Source of the DNA: DATGLG01 sp035294245
Lineage (GTDB): Bacteria; Pseudomonadota; Alphaproteobacteria; JACZXZ01
Direction: 5' to 3'
Length of the DNA: 64,000 nucleotides
Assembly: GCA_035294245.1 (NCBI GenBank)
Contig: DATGLG010000040.1
Coordinates: 1 to 64,000 of the forward strand
The notes beneath the pieces were generated by a model. It did no database searches. It saw only the letters and a list, made by a program, of their open reading frames with translations, and was not told the origin of the DNA. Shown here one piece after another: positions 7,758 through 15,980 of this stretch; the first letter of the stretch is position 1, and each line of letters starts with the position of its first letter. The translations under genes were made by a program, and so were the position numbers.

Positions 7758-9215
7758 CTACGCGGCGGCGGCCTGGCGCGCCGGCAGCGTAAAGGCGAAA
7801 TGAGTCATGCCGGGCCTGCTCTCGACGAGCCGAATGTCTCCACCATGGGCGCGCAGGAGATCGCGCGAGATGGCGAGGCCGAGGCCGGTGCCGCCCGCCT
7901 TGGCGCTCCCGGCGAAGGCCTGGAACAACTTCGCACGGGCCGCCGGCTCGATGCCGCGGCCATTGTCGATTACTGCGACCTCGACGCGCTCCTCTACATG
8001 GTGGGCCGTGATCGTCACCCGGTCGGCGCCGGCCTCATAGGCGTTGCGGCCGAGATTGACGAGCACGCGATAGACCTGGTCGCGGTCGGCGAAGACCGCA
8101 ATGTGCTCGGGCACCTCATTGACCCAGGCGCATCCCTCCTCCGCCTGGGGCGAGAGCGCAGAGCCGACATCGTTGACGAGGGCGCCAAGAGGGAACCGCG
8201 TGAGACTCGGCGCCGGCGTGTCGTCCTTGGCAAAGCGCAGGGTATTGACGCAGAGGGAGATCGCCCGGTCGATGGCGTCGATCAAGGTAGGCGCCACCCG
8301 TTTCGCCGTCGGATCCTTGCTGTCCGCAAGCCGGTCGGTGACCAGTTGCGCGGTGGCGAGGATGTTGCGCAAGTCATGGGTGATCTTGGTGACCCCGGCG
8401 CCGAGGGCGGCGAGGCGGGTCTTCTGATGGAGGGCTGCGCGCAGATCCGTCTGCATGCGCGCAAGCTCATGCTGGGCGATGCCGATCTCGTCCTCGCGCC
8501 CGGTCGGCACGACGGCGTTCGTCGTATCCTCGGGGTCGAGGCGGAAGCGCTGCATGGCTTCGGTGATGCGCCGCATCGGCCGCACCAGGAGCCATTGCAG
8601 GCTGAAATAGACGAACCCCGCCGTGAATAGCGAGATGACGATCGAGAGGCTGAGGATGCGCCAGGAATAGTCGTACATCGCGCGGCGCAGCGGCGTCTCG
8701 TCGAGCACCATCTCGATGAGGATATGCGGGTCCTTGGGCGAGGGCCCCACCACGCGAATGATGCGGTTCCGGGTTTGGATCAGCGTATCAAACGCGTTGA
8801 GCACCAGGTTTATCACGCCCGCCTGACGCAGATCGTAATTGACGTCGATCTTGGGTGGCATGTCGCGATTCATGATCAGCATGCGCTCGCGCCCGTGCAT
8901 GTCGAGCACGATGGAATACGCCTCGGAATAGCTCAAGAGCTCCATTTCGAGTTGCGGGCTGATCATATGCGTCGGTGTCGCCTCGAGCGCGAGCGTGGCG
9001 ACATGAGCCTCGCCGATATGCTCTTCGAGATAGTCGCGCCGGAAGCGCGCGATCGAAGGCGTATAGATCAGCACTTCGGCCACCATCACGAAGAGGATGG
9101 TGAAGACGAGGAGCTTGGCAGAGAGGCTGCGTCCGAGCCTGGGACGACTGCTGGGCATTCCCGATCTTTCCCCGTTCATGCCTCCTTGCCGGCGCCGCAT
9201 GGTTCTATGCCGCAT
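7758..9215 (-). CDS. Membrane sensor histidine kinase (orphan)
   Basis: Up to 485 residues. A transmembrane helix at about 33-51, an extracytoplasmic sensor segment of some 130 residues (52-183) with no recognised fold, and a second helix at 185-208 are followed by HAMP (209-262). The phosphoacceptor His280 sits in I-T-H-D-L-R-N-I-L. The ATPase domain has an N-box N-L-G-R-N-A-Y-E-A (387-395), G1 D-N-G-R-G (417-421) and G2 G-G-T-G-L-G-L (441-447). All catalytic motifs are intact. No response regulator lies nearby, so its partner is elsewhere. The start is uncertain: ATGs at 9179 and 9158 are also possible, and AAGGAGG sits 1 nt before the 9179 ATG. Confidence 0.86.
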   Translation of the reverse strand: MRHRTMRRRQGGMNGERSGMPSSRPRLGRSLSAKLLVFTILFVMVAEVLIYTPSIARFRRDYLEEHIGEAHVATLALEATPTHMISPQLEMELLSYSEAYSIVLDMHGRERMLIMNRDMPPKIDVNYDLRQAGVINLVLNAFDTLIQTRNRIIRVVGPSPKDPHILIEMVLDETPLRRAMYDYSWRILSLSIVISLFTAGFVYFSLQWLLVRPMRRITEAMQRFRLDPEDTTNAVVPTGREDEIGIAQHELARMQTDLRAALHQKTRLAALGAGVTKITHDLRNILATAQLVTDRLADSKDPTAKRVAPTLIDAIDRAISLCVNTLRFAKDDTPAPSLTRFPLGALVNDVGSALSPQAEEGCAWVNEVPEHIAVFADRDQVYRVLVNLGRNAYEAGADRVTITAHHVEERVEVAVIDNGRGIEPAARAKLFQAFAGSAKAGGTGLGLAISRDLLRAHGGDIRLVESRPGMTHFAFTLPARQAAAA

Positions 9216-9265
9216 GATTCTATATCGCTCCGGCGACGGCCCCTATTCCGATCTTCGGCGCGGCA

Positions 9266-10690
9266 TCAGCCGAAGCGCGCGAGGAAGCGCACCAGCTTCT
9301 TGGTACGCTCGCTGAACAGCGAGCTCGTATAGAAGCTGCCAGCGGCACTCTTGCTGATCTCGCTTCGCGTCGGATAGGGCACGATCAGGCCCGCCAAAGC
9401 GCTCATCTTGATCCCGCGCGCAATGGCGAGCCCCCAGGGCGCAATGAGCTCGCCGGCATGAGCGCCGACGATGGTGGCGCCGAGCACGCGGCCGCGCTTC
9501 GTCGCCACGATCTTCGCGAAGCCGGTGGTGTCGCGCTCGGTGCGCGCGCGGTCGTTCTCGGCGAAGCTCCAGCGCAGGATGCGGATGGCGCCATGCCGCT
9601 CGCGCGCCTTGGCTTCCACGAGTCCCACATGAGCAAGCTCGGGATCCGTATAAGTGACCCAAGGCAACGCGCGCTCGTCGACCTTGGCCGGCAGGCGGAA
9701 GAGCACGTTGCGAACCACTATCCCCGCATGATGCGCGGCAAGATGGGTGAACTGGTACGGTCCCACGGCGTCGCCGATGGCATAGATGCGGCGATTGGAG
9801 GTTCGAAGATGGCGGTCGACGACCACACCCGTCTTCGAGTATGCGACCCCCGCAGCGTCCAGCCCGAGCCCCTCGAGATTCGGCCGGCGGCCGGTCGCAA
9901 CGAGAAGATGCGATCCCGCGATCCGGCTCTCTCGCCCGGAATTCTCGACCGTGACGGCGATACCGGTACCCTGGCGCTCGACGCGGAGGAGCTTCGTCTC
10001 CTCATGGAGCGCAACGCCCTCGCGCATCACCGCCGCACGAACGACGGCGGCCGCCTCGGGATCGTCATTGGCGAGGAGGCTCGCCATCTCGATGACGCTC
10101 ACGCGTGCCCCGAGCCGGCGCTGGGCCTGGGCGAGCTCCATGCCGATGGGGCCGCCGCCGATCACGATAAGATGGTCCGGGCGGGTGTCGAGATCGAAGA
10201 TAGTCTCGTTGGTGAGATAGGGCGTCTCGGCGAGTCCTGGGATCGGCGGCACCGAAGGCGACGACCCCGTCGCGATGATGAAGCGCCGCGCGCGGATGCG
10301 GGCATCCCCCGCGGCCAGCTCGTCGGGGCCGACGAAGCGGCCGGCGGCGCGGATCACGGTGCAGCCGAGGCCCTCGAAGCGCTCCTGGGAATCGTGCGGC
10401 GCGATGCCTGCAATGATACCGCGGACATGGTCGCGGACCCGGGCGAAATCGGCCCTCGGCTCGCCGAGCTCGACCCCGAAATCCCCGGCCCGGCGCGCCA
10501 TCGCCGCGTGTCGGGCCGCGGCGATCAGCGATTTCGACGGCACGCAGCCGTAATTGAGGCAATCGCCGCCCATCTTGCCCGCCTCGACGAGGGCCACGGG
10601 GCGCCCGAGCATGGCGGTGGCCGCGGCAACCGTGAGACCACCGGAGCCGCCGCCGATCACGCAGACATCCACCTCCAGCTTCTCGCCCAT
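9266..10690 (-). CDS. MerA/Lpd-like FAD disulfide oxidoreductase
   Basis: 474 residues from the ATG at 10690, which has GAGG upstream. A TTG at 10702 would overlap the previous stop. It is a complete class I pyridine nucleotide-disulfide oxidoreductase: FAD-binding G-G-G-S-G-G (13-18), redox-active G-G-D-C-L-N-Y-G-C with Cys44 and Cys49, a central NAD(P)H domain (G-G-G-P-I-G-M-E), an A-I-G-D-A FAD motif and a dimerisation domain. The His of the usual H-P-T-x-S-E catalytic dyad is Tyr439 here, while Glu444 remains. It lacks the N-terminal metal-binding domain and the C-terminal Cys pair of mercuric reductase. The substrate is unknown. It lies immediately downstream of a TVP38 gene. Confidence 0.85.
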   Translation of the reverse strand: MGEKLEVDVCVIGGGSGGLTVAAATAMLGRPVALVEAGKMGGDCLNYGCVPSKSLIAAARHAAMARRAGDFGVELGEPRADFARVRDHVRGIIAGIAPHDSQERFEGLGCTVIRAAGRFVGPDELAAGDARIRARRFIIATGSSPSVPPIPGLAETPYLTNETIFDLDTRPDHLIVIGGGPIGMELAQAQRRLGARVSVIEMASLLANDDPEAAAVVRAAVMREGVALHEETKLLRVERQGTGIAVTVENSGRESRIAGSHLLVATGRRPNLEGLGLDAAGVAYSKTGVVVDRHLRTSNRRIYAIGDAVGPYQFTHLAAHHAGIVVRNVLFRLPAKVDERALPWVTYTDPELAHVGLVEAKARERHGAIRILRWSFAENDRARTERDTTGFAKIVATKRGRVLGATIVGAHAGELIAPWGLAIARGIKMSALAGLIVPYPTRSEISKSAAGSFYTSSLFSERTKKLVRFLARFG

Positions 10691-10698
10691 CCCGCACC

Positions 10699-11430
10699 TC
10701 AACGCTTCCGCGCGCGCATTCGCTTATAGGCCGCCGGCAACAGCGCAAGGAAGGCGAGCCCGATGAGCGGCAGCAGGATGTCGCTTTGAAAAATGATGCC
10801 AAGATCGGGCTGCCGCCCGGCATCCAGCACCTCGCTCACCCCACCGCCGAGCAAAGCATAGACGAACGTGCCGGGAATGATGCCGAAGAAGGTGCCGATC
10901 AGGTATGTCCGGAAGGGGACGCCAAGGAAGGCCGGCACCAGATTCACGAGCCAGAACGGGAACACGGGAATGAGCCGCAGCACCAGGAGATAGCTCAAGG
11001 CATTCTCCTGGAATCCGGCCTCCATGCGATGAAGAAAGGGGCCGGCCCTGCGGTGCAGCATCTCGCCGAGGGCGGTTCGCGCAGCGAGGAAGACGACGGC
11101 GGCGCCAATCGTGGCCCCGATCACGGCATAGGCAAGGCCGAGATAGGGCCCGAAGAGAAAGCCGCCGAATACGGTCATCACGGCACCGCCCGGAAGGGAG
11201 AAGGCGATGACCACCGCATAGGCGAGGATGAAGACAAGCCCTGCGACGACGCCGTGGCTCGCCACGAAGGCGAAGAGCGTCTCGCGATGCGCGCGAAGAG
11301 CCTCGAAGCTTACATAGCGCTGCCCGCCGGCAGCGAAGAAGAGGGCGCAGCCAGCCGCAAGAACAATGAGCGGCAGCCAGCGCTTGACCGAATCGCCCTT
11401 CACCGTCGTCGCCTGCCCCAGGCCGGCCAT
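10699..11430 (-). CDS. TVP38/TMEM64 (DedA-like) membrane protein
   Basis: 243 residues with about six hydrophobic segments. The SNARE-associated/VTT domain is recognisable by F-S-L-P-G-G-A, F-G-G-F-L-F-G-P-Y-L-G (about 100-110), the re-entrant-loop Arg/Gly pattern, R-L-I-P-V-F-P-F-W-L-V-N and F-F-G-I-I-P-G-T-F-V-Y. VTT proteins are integral membrane proteins linked to lipid or ion handling; the exact role of this branch is not established. Its stop lies just ahead of the flavoprotein start, so both are probably on one transcript. This pairing is frequent in proteobacteria and suggests a shared function. Confidence 0.85.
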   Translation of the reverse strand: MAGLGQATTVKGDSVKRWLPLIVLAAGCALFFAAGGQRYVSFEALRAHRETLFAFVASHGVVAGLVFILAYAVVIAFSLPGGAVMTVFGGFLFGPYLGLAYAVIGATIGAAVVFLAARTALGEMLHRRAGPFLHRMEAGFQENALSYLLVLRLIPVFPFWLVNLVPAFLGVPFRTYLIGTFFGIIPGTFVYALLGGGVSEVLDAGRQPDLGIIFQSDILLPLIGLAFLALLPAAYKRMRARKR

Positions 11431-11647
11431 GCGCTCGCCACGTTAACGATGCTTTACCAGAGTATGAGCCGTTCCCCCGCCGCCGTCGCGCTCGGCAGTC
11501 TGTCGGAGCCGCGCACCCTCCCCGCCTTCGCGGATCGTGCCGCTTCTAGCACCACCCCCCGATGCCGAACCAGTCACCTTCCCGTGAGACGGCCGCTTTC
11601 TCGGCCCTGGCGCGAACCGCCGCCCATGCCGGGAGCCGCCTGGAGAA

Positions 11648-11676
11648 TTGACAGCGGCGGCGCAAGCCCTTATACA
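11648..11676 (+). promoter_or_regulatory. Sigma-70-type promoter of rpmH operon
   Basis: TTGACA (11648-11653) matches the -35 consensus exactly. After a 17-bp spacer comes TATACA (11671-11676). Transcription would start about 20 nt before the rpmH GTG at 11705. It is the clearest promoter in the window and fits a highly expressed ribosomal protein gene. Confidence 0.7.
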
Positions 11677-11704
11677 GCCAGCCCTGTTTCGACGGAGACT
11701 GCTC

Positions 11705-11839
11705 GTGAAGCGAACCTATCAGCCCAGCCGCCTCGTCCGCAAGCGCCGGCACGGCTTCCGCACCCGCATGGCGACCGTCGGCGGGCGCAAGGTGCTTGCC
11801 TCGCGGCGGGCGAAGGGGCGCAAGCGCCTGTCCGCCTAA
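11705..11839 (+). CDS. rpmH: 50S ribosomal protein L34
   Basis: 44 residues, the standard L34 length and sequence pattern: M-K-R-T-Y-Q-P-S at the start, R-K-R-R-H-G-F-R-T-R-M in the middle and R-A-K-G-R-K-R-L-S-A at the end. The start is a GTG at 11705 with GGAG about 7 nt upstream. It is the first gene of the rpmH-rnpA-yidD-yidC-engB cluster. Confidence 0.97.
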   Translation: MKRTYQPSRLVRKRRHGFRTRMATVGGRKVLASRRAKGRKRLSA

Positions 11840-11858
11840 GCCTGGGGCCATCCCCGAA

Positions 11859-12257
11859 ATGGCTGTTCCCGTTGGGCGCCTCAAACGGCGCCCGGAGTTT
11901 TTGCGGGTAGCCGCTTCCCGGCGCAAATGGGCGACGCCGGGCCTGATCCTACAGGCGATGGAACGGACTGGCGCCGAGCCCTGCGAAGGCGGGGCGGAAG
12001 TCGTCCGCGTGGGGCTGACGGCGAGCCGCAAGGTGGGCGGGGCGGTGGCGCGCAACCGGGCGCGTCGGCGCCTGCGCGAGGCGGCGCGCCGCGTGGTGCC
12101 GGAGCTGGCGCTTCCCGGCTATGATCTGGTGCTGATTGCCCGCGCGGGAACGCTGACGCGAGCATTCACGGCCCTGGTGGGCGATCTCGAGACCGCGCTG
12201 CGGCGCCTCAAGGCGGCGCGCAGGGCGGCGGATGACGGCGGCGCACGAAGGGTGTAA
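11859..12257 (+). CDS. rnpA: Ribonuclease P protein component
   Basis: 132 residues from the ATG at 11859; the open frame begins earlier inside rpmH. RnpA binds the catalytic RNA of RNase P and helps 5' processing of pre-tRNA. The N-terminal R-L-K-R-R-P-E-F motif, the V-G-L-T-A-S-R-K-V-G-G-A-V segment and the RNA-binding RNR motif A-R-N-R-A-R-R-R-L-R-E-A are all present. It follows rpmH by 19 nt, the usual arrangement. The central Glu/Gly-rich loop between the first strand and the RNR motif is slightly expanded compared with short RnpA proteins. Confidence 0.94.
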   Translation: MAVPVGRLKRRPEFLRVAASRRKWATPGLILQAMERTGAEPCEGGAEVVRVGLTASRKVGGAVARNRARRRLREAARRVVPELALPGYDLVLIARAGTLTRAFTALVGDLETALRRLKAARRAADDGGARRV

Positions 12258-12281
12258 AAGTCGCGCGGCCAAACGAGGTCC

Positions 12282-12563
12282 ATGATGAAGGCGATCACCT
12301 GCCTGCTGAGCGCTGCCGTGCGCGGCTATCAGCTTCTGCTGAGTCCGGTTCTGCCGGCCGCCTGCCGGTATCATCCGAGCTGCTCGCGTTATGCACGGGA
12401 GGCCCTGGCGCGCCACGGTGCGATCATGGGCTCGTGGCTCACGCTGCGGCGCCTCGCCCGCTGCCATCCCTGGAGCGATGGCGGCTATGACCCGGTGCCC
12501 GCGAGCCTGGCGGCCGGCGCAGCGGCGCCCGAGCGGCGCGCCCGGCACGGGCACGCCTCGTAG
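12282..12563 (+). CDS. yidD: Membrane protein insertion efficiency factor YidD
   Basis: 93 residues. The family signature is complete: R-G-Y-Q-L-L-L-S-P (14-22), C-R-Y-H-P-S-C-S-R-Y-A (28-38), and a C-terminal C-H-P-W-S-D-G-G-Y-D-P-V-P. YidD is a small inner-face membrane-associated protein assisting YidC-dependent insertion. It sits between rnpA and yidC, as in many bacteria. The start is the ATG at 12282, with a second in-frame ATG directly after it. Confidence 0.95.
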   Translation: MMKAITCLLSAAVRGYQLLLSPVLPAACRYHPSCSRYAREALARHGAIMGSWLTLRRLARCHPWSDGGYDPVPASLAAGAAAPERRARHGHAS

Positions 12564-12631
12564 ACCCGCGTATCACTGACACGCTTGGCGATTCGTTCAC
12601 GTATTTGTTCGAAGGCCCCGGAAATCGACCC

Positions 12632-14380
12632 ATGATGGAACAGCGCAATCTGATCGCCGCGATCGTCCTCTCGATCGTTATCCTCCTGGGTTTTCAATTC
12701 CTCGTCGAGCGTCCGCAGCTCGAGCGCGAGCGCGCGCACCAGCAGGCCGTGCAGCAACAGCAGCAGACCACCCAGCCGGCGCCGCGCGGCGTGCCGGCTC
12801 CCAATGCCGCGCCTGCGGCTCCCGGCGCTCCGGCGGCAACGTCGGGAGCGGCACCGGCGACCGCACCCAGCCGTGCCGAAATCCTCGCCTCCACACCGCG
12901 CGTCACCATCGACACGCCCAGCCTGCATGGCTCGATCGCTCTGAAAGGCGCGCGCTTCGACGACCTCTCTCTGGTCAATTACCACGAGACGGTCGACCCC
13001 AAGAGCCCGCAGATCACGCTGCTGACGCCGCCGGGAACGCCGGACGACTATTATGCAGAGTTCGGCTGGGTCGCGAACGGGCACGGGGTCAAGCTCCCCG
13101 ATGCGGACACCCTCTGGCAGGCGGACGGCAAGACCCTGACGCCGAAGACTCCGGTGACGCTGAGCTGGGACAACGGCCAGGGCTTGCGCTTCTTGCGCAC
13201 CTACAGCGTCGACGACGATTTCATGATCTCGATCACCCAGAAGGTCGAGAACACCGGCTCGGCGCCAGTGACGCTCTATCCTTATGGGCTGGTCTCGCGC
13301 GGCGGCAACCCGCCGACGAGCGGCTATTATCTGCTCTTCGAAGGCCCCCTCGGCGAGTTCGACTCGGTCCTCAAGGAGGTCAAGTACAAGGACCTCCAGA
13401 AGGCTCCGGAAGATGCGACGACGACCGGCGGCTGGCTCGGCTTCACCGACAAGTATTGGCTGGTTGCCTTGATCCCCGACCAGAAGGTCGAGGTCCGCGG
13501 CCGCTTTAGTGACACGATCACCAGTGGACGCAACAAGTATCAGGCCGACGTCGTAACGACGCGCGGTCTCACCGTCGAGCCGGGCGCGAGCATCGAGTCC
13601 CACAGCCGCATGTTCGCCGGGGCTAAGGAGGTGCAGCTCCTCAACGATTACCAGGATCGGCTCGGGATCACCAATCTGTCCTATGCGATCGACTGGGGCT
13701 GGTTCTTCTTCCTCACCAAGCCGATCTTCTTCGCGCTCGACTATCTCAACAAGCTCGTCGGCAATTTCGGCATCGCGATTCTCCTGCTGACCGTCACCAT
13801 CAAGGCGCTCTTCTTCCCGCTCGCCAACAAATCGTATCGGGCCATGAGCAAGCTCAAGAAGCTGCAGCCGGAGATGATGAGGATTCGCGAGCGCTGCAAG
13901 GACGACCGTGAGCGTATGAACAAGGAGATGATGGAGCTCTACAAGCGGGAGAAGGCCAATCCGGCGGCCGGGTGCCTGCCGATGATCGTGCAGATCCCCG
14001 TCTTCTTCGCGCTCTACAAGGTGCTCTACGTCACCATCGAGATGCGCCACGCGCCCTTCTATGGCTGGATCCATGATCTCTCGGCGCCCGATCCGACGAC
14101 GGTGTTCAACCTCTTCGGGGTCATTCCCTGGACGCCGCCCGAGTTCCTCATGATCGGCGCCTGGCCGCTCATCATGGGCGTCACCATGTTCCTGCAGCAG
14201 AAGCTCAACCCGCAGCCGGCCGACCCGGTGCAGGCGAAGATGTTCATGATCCTGCCTATCGTCTTCACCTTCATGCTGGCCCATTTCCCGTCGGGGCTGG
14301 TGATCTATTGGGCCTGGAACAACTGCCTCTCCATCCTGCAGCAATGGGTGATCATGCGCCGCGCGGGGGTGCGGTCCTGA
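12632..14380 (+). CDS. yidC: Membrane protein insertase YidC
   Basis: 582 residues from ATG 12632 (12635 is equally possible). An N-terminal transmembrane helix (about 7-24) is followed by a Gln/Ala/Pro-rich linker (35-95) and the large periplasmic beta-sandwich domain (to about 350), typical of the Gram-negative long form. The C-terminal insertase core carries five helices, including the S-K-L-K-K-L-Q-P-E coiled-coil hairpin, P-M-I-V-Q-I-P-V-F-F-A-L-Y and F-M-L-A-H-F-P-S-G-L-V-I-Y-W. It inserts proteins with SecYEG or alone. The gene is 68 nt downstream of yidD and ends just ahead of engB. Confidence 0.96.
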   Translation: MMEQRNLIAAIVLSIVILLGFQFLVERPQLERERAHQQAVQQQQQTTQPAPRGVPAPNAAPAAPGAPAATSGAAPATAPSRAEILASTPRVTIDTPSLHGSIALKGARFDDLSLVNYHETVDPKSPQITLLTPPGTPDDYYAEFGWVANGHGVKLPDADTLWQADGKTLTPKTPVTLSWDNGQGLRFLRTYSVDDDFMISITQKVENTGSAPVTLYPYGLVSRGGNPPTSGYYLLFEGPLGEFDSVLKEVKYKDLQKAPEDATTTGGWLGFTDKYWLVALIPDQKVEVRGRFSDTITSGRNKYQADVVTTRGLTVEPGASIESHSRMFAGAKEVQLLNDYQDRLGITNLSYAIDWGWFFFLTKPIFFALDYLNKLVGNFGIAILLLTVTIKALFFPLANKSYRAMSKLKKLQPEMMRIRERCKDDRERMNKEMMELYKREKANPAAGCLPMIVQIPVFFALYKVLYVTIEMRHAPFYGWIHDLSAPDPTTVFNLFGVIPWTPPEFLMIGAWPLIMGVTMFLQQKLNPQPADPVQAKMFMILPIVFTFMLAHFPSGLVIYWAWNNCLSILQQWVIMRRAGVRS

Positions 14381-14385
14381 CGACA

Positions 14386-15036
14386 GTGGGGGCGGCATCG
14401 CCGACCGAGAACGCGGCGGCGCTCGAGGCCGGCCGCCTCCTCTTCGCGGCGGAATGCCGCTTCCTTTACGGCGTCGCCAAGCTCGATCAGCTCCCGGAGG
14501 CGAGCCTTCCCGAAGTCGCCTTCGTCGGCCGCTCGAATGTCGGCAAGTCGAGCCTGATCAACGCCCTGACGGGGCGAAAGAGCCTCGCGCGCACGTCCCA
14601 GAGTCCGGGGCATACGCGGCAGCTCAACTTCTTCTCCCTCGCCGACCGGCTTCTCCTCGTCGACATGCCCGGTTACGGCTATGCCAAGGCCTCGCGCAAG
14701 GACGCGGCATCCTGGCAGGCGCTCGCACGCGACTATCTGCGGGGACGGCAAACCCTGCGGCGTCTTTGCCTTCTGATCGACGCCCGCCATGGGCCCAAGG
14801 AGAGCGATCGTGACATGATGACACTGCTCGACCAGGCGGCGGTCACCTTCCAGATCGTCCTCACGAAGGCCGATAAATGCGGCGCCGCTGGGCTCGCGGC
14901 GGCCCGCGAGGCGGCCCTCGGCGAGGTCGCGAAGCATCCGGCTGGCCATCCCGAAGTGCTGGTGACAAGCGCCCTTGACGCGCGCGGCATCCCCGAGCTG
15001 CGCGCCGCCATCGCGGCGCTGGCGAGCCCCGGCTAG
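14386..15036 (+). CDS. engB: Ribosome biogenesis GTPase YihA/EngB
   Basis: 216 residues from a GTG at 14386, 5 nt after the yidC stop. The frame is open further back into yidC, but no homologous sequence is expected there. GTP-binding motifs are visible: G1 G-R-S-N-V-G-K-S (48-55), the G2 Thr region, G3 D-M-P-G-Y-G (93-98) and G4 T-K-A-D. The protein takes part in late 50S assembly. It is coupled to yidC and followed 20 nt later by argB. Confidence 0.94.
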   Translation: MGAASPTENAAALEAGRLLFAAECRFLYGVAKLDQLPEASLPEVAFVGRSNVGKSSLINALTGRKSLARTSQSPGHTRQLNFFSLADRLLLVDMPGYGYAKASRKDAASWQALARDYLRGRQTLRRLCLLIDARHGPKESDRDMMTLLDQAAVTFQIVLTKADKCGAAGLAAAREAALGEVAKHPAGHPEVLVTSALDARGIPELRAAIAALASPG

Positions 15037-15056
15037 TTCGGTTACAGTCGCCGCCC

Positions 15057-15968
15057 ATGGCCAGCAAGGACCCCCGGAGTCGCCACATCGAATGGCTCGC
15101 GAAGGCGGGCATTCTGTCGGAGGCGCTGCCCTATATGCGCCGCTACGCGGGCAAGACCTTCGTCATCAAATATGGCGGCCACGCCATGGGCGACGAGAAG
15201 CTCGCGGAGAATTTCGCGCGCGACATCGTGCTGCTGAAGCAGATCGGCATCAATCCTATCGTCGTGCATGGCGGCGGCCCGCAGATCGGCGCCATGCTCG
15301 ACCGCCTGAAGATCCAGAGCTCCTTCGTGGACGGTCTGCGCGTGACCGATGCCGCGACCGTCGAGGTCGTGGAGATGGTCCTTGCCGGCCGCATCAACAA
15401 GGAGATCGTGACCGCCATCAACCGTGCCGGCGGCACGGCGGTGGGCTTGTCCGGGAAGGACGGCAACCTCGTCGTCGCGCGCAAGCTCGCCCGGACCAAG
15501 CGCGATCCCGATTCCAACATCGAGAAGGTGCTCGACCTCGGCTATGTCGGCGAGCCCGAATTCATCAACCCCCACATTCTTCAGCTGCTGCGGAACTCGG
15601 ATATCGTGCCGGTAATCGCGCCGATCGGCGTCGGCGCCGACGGCGAGACCTACAACATCAATGCGGATACGGTGGCCGGCGCCATCGCGGCGGCGGTCAA
15701 GGCGGCGCGACTCTACCTCCTGACCGATGTGGCCGGCGTACTCGACAAATCCGGAGAGCTCATCTCGGACATGACGCTGAGCCAAGTCTCCGCGATGATC
15801 GCCGAGGGGACCATCAAGGGCGGCATGATCCCCAAGGTCGAGACCTGCGTCGCCGCCGTCGAAGGCGATGTCGAGGCCGCGGTGATTCTCGACGGCCGCG
15901 TGCAGCACGTTCTGCTGCTCGAGATCTTCACCGCCCATGGCGTCGGCACCCTGATCGCGCGCGGCTGA
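15057..15968 (+). CDS. argB: Acetylglutamate kinase
   Basis: 303 residues. The enzyme phosphorylates N-acetylglutamate in arginine synthesis. The N-terminal K-Y-G-G-H-A-M-G phosphate-binding segment (39-46) and H-G-G-G-P-Q-I-G (about 71-78) are followed by the substrate-binding N-I-N-A-D-T-V-A-G. The C-terminal K-G-G-M-I-P-K-V motif is also intact. The N-terminal extension with A-E-A-L-P-Y-M-R-R-Y suggests the arginine-sensitive hexameric form, an inference from family knowledge. It is the last gene of the rpmH cluster and converges with the DUF2336 gene. Confidence 0.97.
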   Translation: MASKDPRSRHIEWLAKAGILSEALPYMRRYAGKTFVIKYGGHAMGDEKLAENFARDIVLLKQIGINPIVVHGGGPQIGAMLDRLKIQSSFVDGLRVTDAATVEVVEMVLAGRINKEIVTAINRAGGTAVGLSGKDGNLVVARKLARTKRDPDSNIEKVLDLGYVGEPEFINPHILQLLRNSDIVPVIAPIGVGADGETYNINADTVAGAIAAAVKAARLYLLTDVAGVLDKSGELISDMTLSQVSAMIAEGTIKGGMIPKVETCVAAVEGDVEAAVILDGRVQHVLLLEIFTAHGVGTLIARG

Positions 15969-15980
15969 GCCGCGCAGGCG

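Noticed and set aside
9266..10690. Mercuric reductase or dihydrolipoyl dehydrogenase assignment
   Set aside because: No N-terminal heavy-metal domain and no C-terminal Cys pair for MerA; no catalytic His and no 2-oxoacid dehydrogenase genes nearby for Lpd.
12485..14398. A 637-residue minus-strand open frame opposite yidC
   Set aside because: A codon-bias shadow: no recognisable motifs, and it covers all of yidC plus part of yidD.
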